From Glacieibacterium arshaanense (GTDB lineage Bacteria > Pseudomonadota > Alphaproteobacteria > Sphingomonadales > Sphingomonadaceae), in NCBI RefSeq assembly GCF_004681125.1, contig NZ_SIHO01000002.1:1114365-1178364 (forward strand): a stretch of 64,000 nt of DNA, read 5' to 3'. Position 1 is the first letter of the stretch, and each line of letters opens with the position of its first letter. This document shows, one piece after another, positions 53,845-64,000 of this stretch. Position numbers and translations under genes: made by a program. Under the pieces are notes generated by a model. It worked only from the letters and a program-made list of their open reading frames with translations. It was not told where the DNA came from and ran no database searches.

Positions 53845-55695
53845 TCACTCATCACCGCGTTCGCGGGCTGCCAGTTCCAGCAACAGGTCATTGACCCGCT
53901 GCCGTTCGGCAATCAGGCTGTTTTGCGCTGCATAGTCATTCTCGTCCATCGTGTCACGAAGGCGCAACGTCACCTCGGTCAGTTCGTCCTCGATGCGGCG
54001 GCGGGCGATCAGATTGCCCAGAACCAGACCGAAATGTTCGCTCGCCTGAGCAAAATCGGTCCCGGCCCGGGTAAATGAATAGCGCAGTCGCGTCGAACGC
54101 CGGACATCTTCGACAAGCGCAGAAAGCCCAGTAGAGGCTAATGTGTGGCCCAAAGCCGCCTTGTCAAGGTCGGGCGCGTGAATAGTCGCATCGAGAATCG
54201 CCGCACGCAGCGTCGCCAGCTGCGGTTCGCCCGCCGGCAATTGCACCAGCGCCTCGCCGTGGCGGTCGGCCAGCCCGGGGTGTTCGAGCAGCCCGACGAG
54301 CAATGCTGCGAGTTCGGCGTCGCCGGCGCTGCGGCCCTGGAAAGCGCGGAGCTGCGACGACGCACCCGCCGGCGGCAGGTTGCGTCCGAAGCCGCCGCGT
54401 CCGGGCTGTGCACCGCGGACGAAGCTCCGCGGCGGATTGAACTGCGCATCGAAGCGGCTGCGGAATTCGCTGTCGTAAAGACTGCGCACCGACGGATTGC
54501 CGATGGCGTGACTGTGCAGCCGCAGCCGTTCGCGCAATGCCGCACGGCGCTCGGGGGTGCTGGTGTCGATGCCGGCGGTTTCGGTGCGCCACAGCAGCTC
54601 GATCAACGGTTCCGCCGCCGCCAGAAGCGCCTCGAACGCCGCCAGCCCCTTGCTTCGCACGACATCATCGGGGTCTTGCCCGGCGGGCAGCATGGCAAAA
54701 CGCAAGCTACGCCCCGGCTCCAGCAACGGCAGCGCCCGCAGCGCCGCCCGCAAGCCGGCGCGCTGCCCCGCCGCGTCGCCGTCGAAACACAGGATCGGTT
54801 CGGGCACGACGCGCCACAGCAACGCCAGCTGCGTTTCGGTCAACGCGGTACCGAGCGGTGCGACCGCCTCGGCAATGCCGGCCTGTGCCAGCGCAATGAC
54901 GTCCATATAGCCTTCGACCACCAGCAGCCGCGTCGACTTGCGCGCGACCGGCCCGGCGCGTTCGAAATTGTAGAGCGTGCGGCCTTTATCGAACAACACC
55001 GTGTCGGGGGAGTTGAGATACTTGGGCTGGCCGTCGCCCATGATGCGGCCGCCGAACCCAATGATGCGGCCGCGCGGGTCGCGGATCGGGAACATCAACC
55101 GGCCGCGGAAGCGGTCATAGGGTTCGCGCCCGGGTTCATCGGGGGCGATTAGCAGCCCGGTGTCGATAAGCTTCTGCATGCCCAGCCCCGCCAGCGCGGT
55201 CTTGAGCCTGGCCTTGCTGTCGGGCGCCAGCCCAAGCCCGAAGGCGCGCGCCGTGGCGCTGTCGATGCCGCGCTTGGTCAGATAGGCGCGCGCCTCGGCG
55301 CCCTCGACGCTGCCGAGTTGTTCGGTGAACCACGCCGATGCTGCCGCCGTCACGTCGTGCAACCCGACCTGTGCTGCCGCCCGCGCCCGTGCCTCGGGCG
55401 ATTCGACCGGCATTTCGAGCCCGGCCTCGTCGGCCAATTGCCGCACCGCGTCGGGGAAACTCAGCCCCTCCTGCTCGGTGACGAAGCGGATGACATCGCC
55501 GTGCACGCCGCAGCCGAAGCAGTGGTAAAAACCCTTGTCCTCGTTGACGTAGAAGCTCGGCGTCTTCTCGTTGTGGAACGGGCAGCAGCCCTTCCATTCA
55601 TGCCCGGCACGCGTCAGCTTGACCCGCCGCCCGACGACAGCGGCGAGCGCCACGCGCGCGCGGATTTCATCGAGGAAGGCGGGGGGGATGGTCAA
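53845..55695 (-). CDS. dnaG: DNA primase
   Basis: A 616-residue primase that lays RNA primers for replication. The zinc-binding CHC2 domain has Cys38, His41, Cys59 and Cys62 (CPFHNEKTPSF and HCFGCG). The Toprim domain carries LLVVEGYMDV and CFDGDAAG. A C-terminal helical, helicase-interacting domain follows from about residue 450. The start codon is TTG, unusual but with the correct N-terminus (TIPPAFLDEIRAR). It lies between YqeY and rpoD. Confidence 0.97.
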   Translation of the reverse strand: MTIPPAFLDEIRARVALAAVVGRRVKLTRAGHEWKGCCPFHNEKTPSFYVNEDKGFYHCFGCGVHGDVIRFVTEQEGLSFPDAVRQLADEAGLEMPVESPEARARAAAQVGLHDVTAAASAWFTEQLGSVEGAEARAYLTKRGIDSATARAFGLGLAPDSKARLKTALAGLGMQKLIDTGLLIAPDEPGREPYDRFRGRLMFPIRDPRGRIIGFGGRIMGDGQPKYLNSPDTVLFDKGRTLYNFERAGPVARKSTRLLVVEGYMDVIALAQAGIAEAVAPLGTALTETQLALLWRVVPEPILCFDGDAAGQRAGLRAALRALPLLEPGRSLRFAMLPAGQDPDDVVRSKGLAAFEALLAAAEPLIELLWRTETAGIDTSTPERRAALRERLRLHSHAIGNPSVRSLYDSEFRSRFDAQFNPPRSFVRGAQPGRGGFGRNLPPAGASSQLRAFQGRSAGDAELAALLVGLLEHPGLADRHGEALVQLPAGEPQLATLRAAILDATIHAPDLDKAALGHTLASTGLSALVEDVRRSTRLRYSFTRAGTDFAQASEHFGLVLGNLIARRRIEDELTEVTLRLRDTMDENDYAAQNSLIAERQRVNDLLLELAARERGDE

Positions 55696-55717
55696 TCGCG
55701 TGCCCCTGTTGCGCCGC

Positions 55718-56173
55718 TCACCCCGCCAGCGCTGCCTTTACCATGCCGCCGGCCTTGCCCATATCAAGCTGGCCCGCGTAGCGCGTCTTCAGCTCGCCCA
55801 TCACCCGGCCCATGTCCTTGGCGCTGCTCGCCCCCAGTTCGGCAACCAGCGCCGCGACCGCGGCCTGTGCTTCGGCCTCGCTCATCTGCTGCGGCAGAAA
55901 GCTTTCGATGACTGCGACCTCGGCGGCTTCGGCGGCGGCGAGTTCGGGGCGGTTGCCCTTGGTGTACATGTCGATCGATTCGCGGCGCTGCTTGATCATC
56001 TTGGCCAGCACGTCGGCGACCATCGCGTCGTCGTTCGCCGGCGCGGTGCCGGTGCGCAGTTCGATGTCCTTGTTCTTGATGGCGCTCGAAACCATGCGCA
56101 GCGTCGCGGTACGGGCGCTGTCGTGCGCCTTCATCGATGCAATGGTGGCGGCCTTGATGTCGTCGCGAATCAT
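55718..56173 (-). CDS. GatB/YqeY-domain protein
   Basis: A 151-residue YqeY-type protein, a stand-alone relative of the GatB tRNA-amidotransferase tail domain. Helical core with SAIKNKDIELR, KMIKQRRESIDMY, ESFLPQQMSEAEAQAAV and DMGRVMGELKTRYAGQLDM. It commonly lies next to dnaG. The ATG begins MIRDDIKAATIASMK. The molecular role is uncertain. Confidence 0.93.
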   Translation of the reverse strand: MIRDDIKAATIASMKAHDSARTATLRMVSSAIKNKDIELRTGTAPANDDAMVADVLAKMIKQRRESIDMYTKGNRPELAAAEAAEVAVIESFLPQQMSEAEAQAAVAALVAELGASSAKDMGRVMGELKTRYAGQLDMGKAGGMVKAALAG

Positions 56174-56320
56174 GTCGTGTCCTGCTATGTGGGATTGGAA
56201 GCAATGATAGCGGCAGCGCGGCATAAAGAATAGATTGACGACGCGGGGTCTGCACCCTAGTTCGCCATGCGTTTGGCCGTTAGCCAACATCCATGCCGCC
56301 AAGAACCACAGGAGCCATAA
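56174..56320 (+). promoter_or_regulatory. carA leader and promoter region
   Basis: 147 bp. TTGACG (56233-56238) and TAGTTC about 17 bp later form a possible promoter of carA. No attenuator or PyrR-type hairpin was recognised. A CAGGAG ribosome-binding site lies before the carA ATG. Confidence 0.4.
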
Positions 56321-57517
56321 ATGGCCGACGCCCTCGCGCACGCCCAACCGACAGGCGCGACAGGCGTTTTGGTACTTGCTGACGGCACTCTGGTCTGGGG
56401 CCGCGGCTGCGGCGCCGAAGGCCAGGCGGTCGGCGAAGTCTGCTTCAACACCGCGATGACCGGCTATCAGGAAGTGATGACCGACCCGTCGTACGCCGGG
56501 CAGATCGTCACCTTCACCTTCCCGCACATCGGCAATGTCGGCGCCAACGCCGAAGATGTCGAAGCGACCAACCCGCACGCGCTGGGCTGCGTCATTGCCG
56601 CCGATATTTCCGAAGCCGCCAATTTCCGCGCCACCGGGCGCTTCGACGACTGGCTGGCAAGCTGGGGCCGGATCGGGCTGTCGGGCGTCGATACCCGCGC
56701 GCTGACGCGTCGCATCCGGCTGGCGGGCGCCCCCAACGCCGTCATCGCGCACAGCGCCAATGGCGAATTCGACATTCCGGCGCTGCTGGCACGCGCCAAG
56801 GCGTGGCCCGGCCTCGAAGGCATGGACCTCGCGAAGGACGTCACGACGCTGCAAAGCTATGGCTGGGAAGACGGGCTGTGGCGGCTGGGGCAGGGCTATG
56901 CCAGCCCCGCCGACGAAGACGGCCCGACGATCAACGCCGGCGACGAGGCCAAGCGGCCGCACGTCGTTGCCATCGACTACGGCATCAAGCGCAACATCCT
57001 GCGCAACCTCGTCAATGCCGGCGCACGCGTCACCGTCGTGCCCGCGACCGCGAGCTTCGACGACATAATGGCGCACAACCCCGACGGGCTGTTCCTGTCG
57101 AATGGCCCCGGCGACCCCGCCGCGACCGGCGTCTATGCCGTTCCGGTCATCCAGGCGTGGCTGGCGACGGGCAAGCCGCTGTTCGGCATCTGCCTCGGCC
57201 ACCAGATGCTCGGGCTGGCGGTGGGCGCCAGGACCGTCAAGATGTTCCAGGGCCACCGCGGCGCCAACCATCCGGTCAAGCGGCTCAGCGATGGCCGCGT
57301 CGAAATCACCAGCATGAACCACGGCTTCGCGGTCGAAGCCGAAACGCTGCCGGCGAATGCGCGGCCGACACACCTCAGCCTGTTCGATGGCTCGCTGGCC
57401 GGGCTGGAACTCACCGACAAGCCGGCGTTCAGCGTCCAGTACCACCCTGAAGCCTCGCCCGGCCCGCAGGACAGCCATTACCTGTTCGAAAAATTTGTCG
57501 CAGGGCTGCGCAAATGA
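56321..57517 (+). CDS. carA: Carbamoyl-phosphate synthase, small subunit
   Basis: A 398-residue glutamine amidotransferase subunit. The N-terminal interaction domain begins GVLVLADGTLVWGRGCGAEG and includes GYQEVMTDPSY. The class I amidotransferase domain has the nucleophile in LFGICLGHQMLGLA and the catalytic His/Glu in VQYHPEASPGPQDS. It supplies ammonia for arginine and pyrimidine synthesis. The rraB-like gene overlaps its end by 4 bp (ATGA). Confidence 0.97.
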   Translation: MADALAHAQPTGATGVLVLADGTLVWGRGCGAEGQAVGEVCFNTAMTGYQEVMTDPSYAGQIVTFTFPHIGNVGANAEDVEATNPHALGCVIAADISEAANFRATGRFDDWLASWGRIGLSGVDTRALTRRIRLAGAPNAVIAHSANGEFDIPALLARAKAWPGLEGMDLAKDVTTLQSYGWEDGLWRLGQGYASPADEDGPTINAGDEAKRPHVVAIDYGIKRNILRNLVNAGARVTVVPATASFDDIMAHNPDGLFLSNGPGDPAATGVYAVPVIQAWLATGKPLFGICLGHQMLGLAVGARTVKMFQGHRGANHPVKRLSDGRVEITSMNHGFAVEAETLPANARPTHLSLFDGSLAGLELTDKPAFSVQYHPEASPGPQDSHYLFEKFVAGLRK

Positions 57518-57884
57518 GCGGCATTCCCGAAGCCCCGATCGACCTGATGAAGTTCGCGATGGAAATCGCCGCCGACAGCGACGTGCTCGAAGACCTCGCG
57601 GCGAACGGCGATATCGCGACGCTGGTCCGCCCGATCGACGTGCATTTCAAGGGCAGCGAGGCGGCCGTGCAGGCCCTGCGCGCCGATGTCGAAGCGCTGG
57701 GTTTCCGCTTCGTCGGCTTCGGTGCCTATGAAGACGGTGATAGCGCCATCGACCTGCAGATCGACGGCACTACGCAGCCCGATGCGATGGCGGCACTGAC
57801 CCGCAAGGCGCTCGAAATCGAAGTCAGCCACGGCGTCGAATACGACGGCTGGGGCTGCGAAGCGAAGACCGGAAAAAATAGCTG

Positions 57885-57885
<1 letters not shown>
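57514..57885 (+). CDS. RraB-like ribonuclease E inhibitor domain protein
   Basis: A 123-residue acidic protein. The C-terminal half, [24 protein letters not shown] and [10 protein letters not shown], resembles RraB, which modulates RNase E. It overlaps carA by 4 bp and touches carB, whose ATG shares the A of its TGA stop. The insertion of an RNase-regulator-like gene between carA and carB is notable. Without a search, a general DUF695-like role is an alternative. Confidence 0.75.
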
Positions 57886-61148
<3,263 letters not shown>

Positions 61149-61163
61149 CTCCAGGGAAAGCAG

Positions 61164-61198
61164 TCGGCCGAATACGGTGGGATTCCACCGACGGCCGA
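61164..61198 (+). terminator. Nested hairpin between carB and greA
   Basis: Outer stem TCGGCCG (61164-61170)/CGGCCGA (61192-61198) and inner stem GGTGG (61176-61180)/CCACC (61185-61189), in the 140 bp gap after carB. No T-run follows, so it may be an attenuator-like or leader structure for greA rather than a full terminator. Confidence 0.5.
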
Positions 61199-61288
61199 GC
61201 CGTCTTGTTCAAGGGGCTGCAACAAAATCGGGGGCCGGGCGTTACACCCTGTCTACCGTAAAATGAAGTGACGAAAGGTTCGAGTTTA

Positions 61289-61768
61289 ATGGCGACCGTC
61301 GACAAGCTGCCGATGCTGGCAGAGGGGCATGCAACCCTCGTCAACACGCTGCGCCGCCTCAAAGAGGAAGAGCGTCCCGAAGTCGTCGTGGCGATCGAGG
61401 AAGCGCGTGCGCATGGCGATCTTTCGGAAAATGCCGAATATCACGCCGCCAAGGAGCGCCAGGGCCAGATCGAAGCGCAGATCTACGAGATCGAGGATCG
61501 CCTGTCGCGCGCCGTGGTCATCGATCCCAAGTCGCTGTCGGGCGACCGCGTCGTGTTCGGCGCCACCGTCAAGCTGGCGGACGAGGACGACAAGTCGATC
61601 ACCTACCAGATCGTCGGGCAGACCGAAGCCGATGCGCGCATCGGCCGCATCTCCTATTCGTCGCCGCTCGGCCGCGCGCTGATCGGCCGCAAGGTCGGTG
61701 ACGATGTTGAGGTCGTGACCCCGTCGGGCGAAAAATACTACCAGATCCAGTCGCTGCAGTTCATCTGA
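61289..61768 (+). CDS. greA: Transcription elongation factor GreA
   Basis: A 159-residue factor that stimulates backtracked RNA polymerase to cleave the transcript. The N-terminal coiled coil has [20 protein letters not shown] and [20 protein letters not shown] in two parts, with the acidic tip in DLSENAEY. The C-terminal FKBP-like domain ends [10 protein letters not shown]. The ATG at 61289 is used; it follows a 140 bp leader with a hairpin. Confidence 0.97.
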   Translation: MATVDKLPMLAEGHATLVNTLRRLKEEERPEVVVAIEEARAHGDLSENAEYHAAKERQGQIEAQIYEIEDRLSRAVVIDPKSLSGDRVVFGATVKLADEDDKSITYQIVGQTEADARIGRISYSSPLGRALIGRKVGDDVEVVTPSGEKYYQIQSLQFI

Positions 61769-61801
61769 GGCGAGGGCGGTCGCCGCGTTGAGCCCCCGCC
61801 G

Positions 61802-62482
61802 ATGAAGCCGTTCACCCCGCCGCTGGCCGTGGTGACGCGGCTGCTGCTTGCGCTGTGCGTGGCGGTGCAGGTCATCGCCACCGTCGGCGGGCACGACTTT
61901 GGTATCTGGATGATCGACAATTTCGGGCTTGTGCCGGCGCGACTGTCGCACAGTCTGGGCATCGGTGCAGCCAAGCTGTTGCCGGGCATCGTGCCGGCGC
62001 CGCTGACGCTGCTGACCTCGATGTTCCTGCACGGCGGCTGGATGCATCTGCTGCTCAACATGCTGTTTCTGGCATGGGTCGGGCGCTATGTCGAATGGGT
62101 CGTCGGGCGCTGGCGGTTTCTGGCGCTCTACTTGCTCGGCGGTATCGCCGGCGGGTTGCTGCAGGTCGCAGTCGATCCCGGCTCGCCGGCACCGGTTGTC
62201 GGTGCCAGTGGCGCGATTGCCGCGGTGTTCGGCGCCTATGCGGTGCTGTTCGCGCGCAGCCGTGTGTCGGCGCGCAAGATTCTGGGCATCAGCATTTCAT
62301 CAGACGCGCTGACCGCGCTGTGGTACGCGGCGGTGTGGATCGGGCTGCAACTGCTGACCGCGCTGGCGTTCAACACCGGGCCGTTCCAGGTGGCGATCTG
62401 GACACATATCGGCGGCTTCGTCACCGGGTTGCTGTTCGCGCAGCCCTTCGTGCGCGGCCCTCAGATCGACCCGCGCGTCTAA
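61802..62482 (+). CDS. Rhomboid-family intramembrane serine protease
   Basis: A 226-residue polytopic membrane protease with about six helices. The catalytic Ser136 lies in VGASGAIAAVFG and His202 in WTHIGGFVTG, the standard dyad. HGGWMHLLLNMLFLAWVG is the rhomboid L1/TM2 signature. The next gene is a PEP-CTERM protein 226 bp downstream. The substrate is unknown. Confidence 0.95.
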   Translation: MKPFTPPLAVVTRLLLALCVAVQVIATVGGHDFGIWMIDNFGLVPARLSHSLGIGAAKLLPGIVPAPLTLLTSMFLHGGWMHLLLNMLFLAWVGRYVEWVVGRWRFLALYLLGGIAGGLLQVAVDPGSPAPVVGASGAIAAVFGAYAVLFARSRVSARKILGISISSDALTALWYAAVWIGLQLLTALAFNTGPFQVAIWTHIGGFVTGLLFAQPFVRGPQIDPRV

Positions 62483-62708
62483 GCGGCCGGCGTTCCGGAT
62501 CGGCAGGATTGCCGCCTGATCGAAGCGCGTTGCGCTGGCGCCAGCCAGCCCTCAAGCCTGAATCACTTCTTTACAAATGAAGGAAATTTTTGGAGAATTT
62601 TCCCTGCCGGCCTTCTGTTGCGGCTATGCCATTGGCTTTGCTGGCAAGTTGCGTTGCGTGATCGACAATGCATCGATTCATAAGAATCAGAAATCCAGGG
62701 GAAATATC
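62483..62708. other. Upstream region of PEP-CTERM gene 2
   Basis: 226 bp containing a self-complementary CTGGCGCCAG near 62534-62543 and TTTACA near 62572. No gene. Several short T-rich stretches, more AT-rich than the flanks. Confidence 0.35.
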
Positions 62709-63278
62709 ATGAAAACTTTTGCAAAACTGGGCGTTCTGGTTGCTGCAGCCGGTTTCGCGACCGCCGCCAGTGCCGCGTTGGTCAACGCGCCGGTGCCGGT
62801 CAATGCCTATATTACCTATGGCGGCCTTAACTGGGCCTGGGCTGCACCGGTCGACGAGTCGTTTATTGACTTGTCCTACCAGACGCAATTCGGCTGGCGC
62901 CTGCCGACCGATGTCGAATTGGCGAATGCGCCGTCGGCGATGCTGTTCATTTTTCAAGGCGCCAACGTGCCTTTTGGCGGCACTGATCCGGTCAGCGGTG
63001 CGTTCTGGTCGTTTACCGATGTGACACTCAACGGCGATGCGGCGCTGGCGTCGCCCTATTTCACCAATGCCTACTATCATGGTGACTGGTGCAACGGCAT
63101 CGGATCGAACTGCTCGTACGGCCAGACGCCAGCGTGGAACCGGCCGCAACAGTTCTTCAATGATTCATTGGTCGTCCGCAATGCGGTTCCCGAACCCGCA
63201 GCGTGGGCGATGATGATCACCGGATTTGGGCTCGTTGGCACGTCGTTGCGTCGGCGCCAGAAGGCCCTGACGGCCTGA
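62709..63278 (+). CDS. PEPxxWA-CTERM sorting-domain protein 2
   Basis: A 189-residue secreted protein. Signal peptide FAKLGVLVAAAGFATAASA; C-terminal VPEPAAWAMM, a hydrophobic helix and RRR as the sorting tail. The central ~130 residues are aromatic/Gly-rich with no known domain. The open frame extends 44 codons upstream, but the ATG at 62709 begins the signal peptide. It is unrelated in its body to the other PEP-CTERM protein. An exosortase is not in this window. Confidence 0.9.
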   Translation: MKTFAKLGVLVAAAGFATAASAALVNAPVPVNAYITYGGLNWAWAAPVDESFIDLSYQTQFGWRLPTDVELANAPSAMLFIFQGANVPFGGTDPVSGAFWSFTDVTLNGDAALASPYFTNAYYHGDWCNGIGSNCSYGQTPAWNRPQQFFNDSLVVRNAVPEPAAWAMMITGFGLVGTSLRRRQKALTA

Positions 63279-63293
63279 TTTAGGGTATGGTCC

Positions 63294-63331
63294 TGGTGCA
63301 AGACGGTGGCTTCGCCCACCGCCTTGCACCA
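63294..63331 (+). terminator. Long hairpin after PEP-CTERM gene 2
   Basis: TGGTGCAAG (63294-63302)/CTTGCACCA (63323-63331) and CGGTGG/CCACCG inside, with a single A/C mismatch; 15 bp in all. It lies 16 bp after the stop codon. It lacks a T-tract, so it may stop transcription poorly. Confidence 0.55.
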
Positions 63332-63367
63332 TCCCCGTTGTCAGCAAGGCCGCTTGGCCGGAACGGG

Positions 63368-63395
63368 CATACGTGTCAGGGAGATGGCACGTATG
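63368..63395. promoter_or_regulatory. Perfect inverted repeat upstream of the CYTH gene
   Basis: CATACGTG (63368-63375) and CACGTATG (63388-63395) separated by 12 bp: 8-bp perfect arms. It lies about 55 bp before the CYTH ATG and resembles a dimeric operator or a hairpin with a 12-nt loop. Confidence 0.45.
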
Positions 63396-63451
63396 ATGCA
63401 GTCCGAATTCATATCGACCTGCACGTCCAGCCAGCCGGCGCGGTGACCGCG

Positions 63452-63925
63452 ATGGAGCTGCCCAAATACGCGCTTTTCGAACATGAGCGGCGGTTTCTCG
63501 TCGACCCGGCACGCTGCCCGCCGCTCGACGGTGCGGCAATGGTGCGGATCGAGGACTTGTACATCGTGGCGACGCGGCTGCGCTTGCGGCGCGTGACCGG
63601 CGCCGGTGCCGCGCCGGTCTACAAGCTATGCCGCAAATATCTGTCGGATGATCCGGTGTCGGCGCCGATCACCAACCTGTATTTGACCGCCGAGGAGTTC
63701 GCGCAGCTCGATGTGCTGCCGGGCAACCGTATCTCCAAGTGCCGCTACCGCATCGACGGCTTCGGGCTCGACGTGTTCGAAGGTCGCCACGCCGGCCTGA
63801 TCATCGCCGAGATCGAGGCACCGACGCAGGCGGCGGTGCTGGCGCAAATGATGCCCGGCTGGGCGATGCGCGAAGTTACCGGCGACCCGGCCTACAGCGG
63901 CGCGGAACTGGCGCGGACGGCGTAG
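63452..63925 (+). CDS. CYTH-like domain protein
   Basis: A 157-residue protein starting ALFEHERRFLVDP, the N-terminal E-x-E-x-(K/R)-FLV motif of CYTH/triphosphatase domains (here HERR, so the usual Lys is Arg). The rest alternates charged and aliphatic residues as in the triphosphate tunnel fold (RLRLRRVTG, YKLCRKYLS, KCRYRIDGFGLDVFEG, IIAEIEAPTQ). Such proteins hydrolyse triphosphate or polyphosphate or act as adenylyl cyclases; the activity is unknown. A GTG nine bases upstream is an alternative start. Confidence 0.85.
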   Translation: MELPKYALFEHERRFLVDPARCPPLDGAAMVRIEDLYIVATRLRLRRVTGAGAAPVYKLCRKYLSDDPVSAPITNLYLTAEEFAQLDVLPGNRISKCRYRIDGFGLDVFEGRHAGLIIAEIEAPTQAAVLAQMMPGWAMREVTGDPAYSGAELARTA

Positions 63926-63933
63926 CCTTTTTG

Positions 63934-63952
63934 CTCTCCCCACTAGGGAGAG
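63934..63952. terminator. CT-rich hairpin after the CYTH gene
   Basis: CTCTCCC (63934-63940)-CACTA-GGGAGAG (63946-63952), 7-bp stem, 9 bp after the stop codon and preceded by a T5 run. Another member of the CT-rich group at 44048 and 49303. Confidence 0.45.
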
Positions 63953-64000
63953 AGGTCGAATGCGCGATTTCACTTGACTTCACGAACCGAATCGGTTAGT

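Overview
The window is about 64 kb of GC-rich chromosomal DNA from an alphaproteobacterium, most likely order Sphingomonadales. The evidence is two proteins ending in the PEPxxWA-CTERM sorting signal typical of sphingomonads, an HdaA with a clamp-binding N-terminus, the DUF2066-hdaA-ppk1 order, and the GatB/YqeY-dnaG-rpoD block. Family and genus assignment is inference. No phage, transposon, CRISPR array or integrative element is visible. The content is mainly core metabolism with accessory modules in between. One tRNA gene (Gln, TTG) was found and no rRNA.

Layout. 1-6.6 kb: 3' part of dxs, a small DUF4136 secreted protein, a 400 bp non-coding stretch with a good promoter, tlyA, tspO, then a tight ubiK-ybjN-like-proC-TetR/COQ9-like operon and a convergent marR gene. 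6.6-13.1 kb: ilvE, then an extracellular polysaccharide group: a 914-residue six-SLBB export protein, a UDP-glucuronate-type epimerase and a WecA/MraY-type glycosyl-phosphate transferase. 13.1-19.4 kb: tRNA-Gln, glutathione peroxidase, a DUF885 peptidase-like protein divergent from a secreted zinc deacylase, and a receiver-less sigma-54 activator divergent from a pseudo-receiver/winged-helix protein. 19.4-25.2 kb (minus strand): pdxH, a FieF-like cation efflux pump, a Cyc2-like outer-membrane cytochrome-porin fusion overlapping a small cytochrome c, and a P450 overlapping an alpha/beta hydrolase. This is the most interesting accessory region.

25.3-29.6 kb (plus): a DnaJ/CbpA-like co-chaperone, a BrkB/YihY membrane protein, fabI-aroC and ndk. 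29.8-33.3 kb (minus): purM, a purN fused to an MmcQ/YjbR-like domain, a B3-type metallo-beta-lactamase-fold enzyme and a cupin. 33.3-38.3 kb (plus): DUF2066 protein, hdaA, ppk1 and two tandem TM2 proteins. 38.5-39.4 kb: a PEP-CTERM protein with a strong intrinsic terminator. 39.4-45.3 kb (minus): serC, serA, hisZ, purA (serine, histidine and purine synthesis) plus a small membrane protein. 45.5-49.3 kb (plus): an SDR dehydrogenase and a permease/adaptor/ATPase ABC system. 49.3-56.2 kb (minus): YqeY, dnaG, rpoD, two envelope proteins and a MoxR ATPase. 56.3-64 kb (plus): carA-rraB-carB, greA, a rhomboid protease, a second PEP-CTERM protein and a CYTH-domain protein.

The main items for follow-up are the cytochrome-porin/cytochrome c/metal efflux cluster, a roughly 120 bp intergenic repeat present twice with two hairpins that carry compensatory base changes, the PurN fusion, the six-SLBB export protein, and several inverted repeats next to envelope or chaperone genes. 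Start codons are chosen from ribosome-binding sites and family lengths; many genes here use GTG or TTG.
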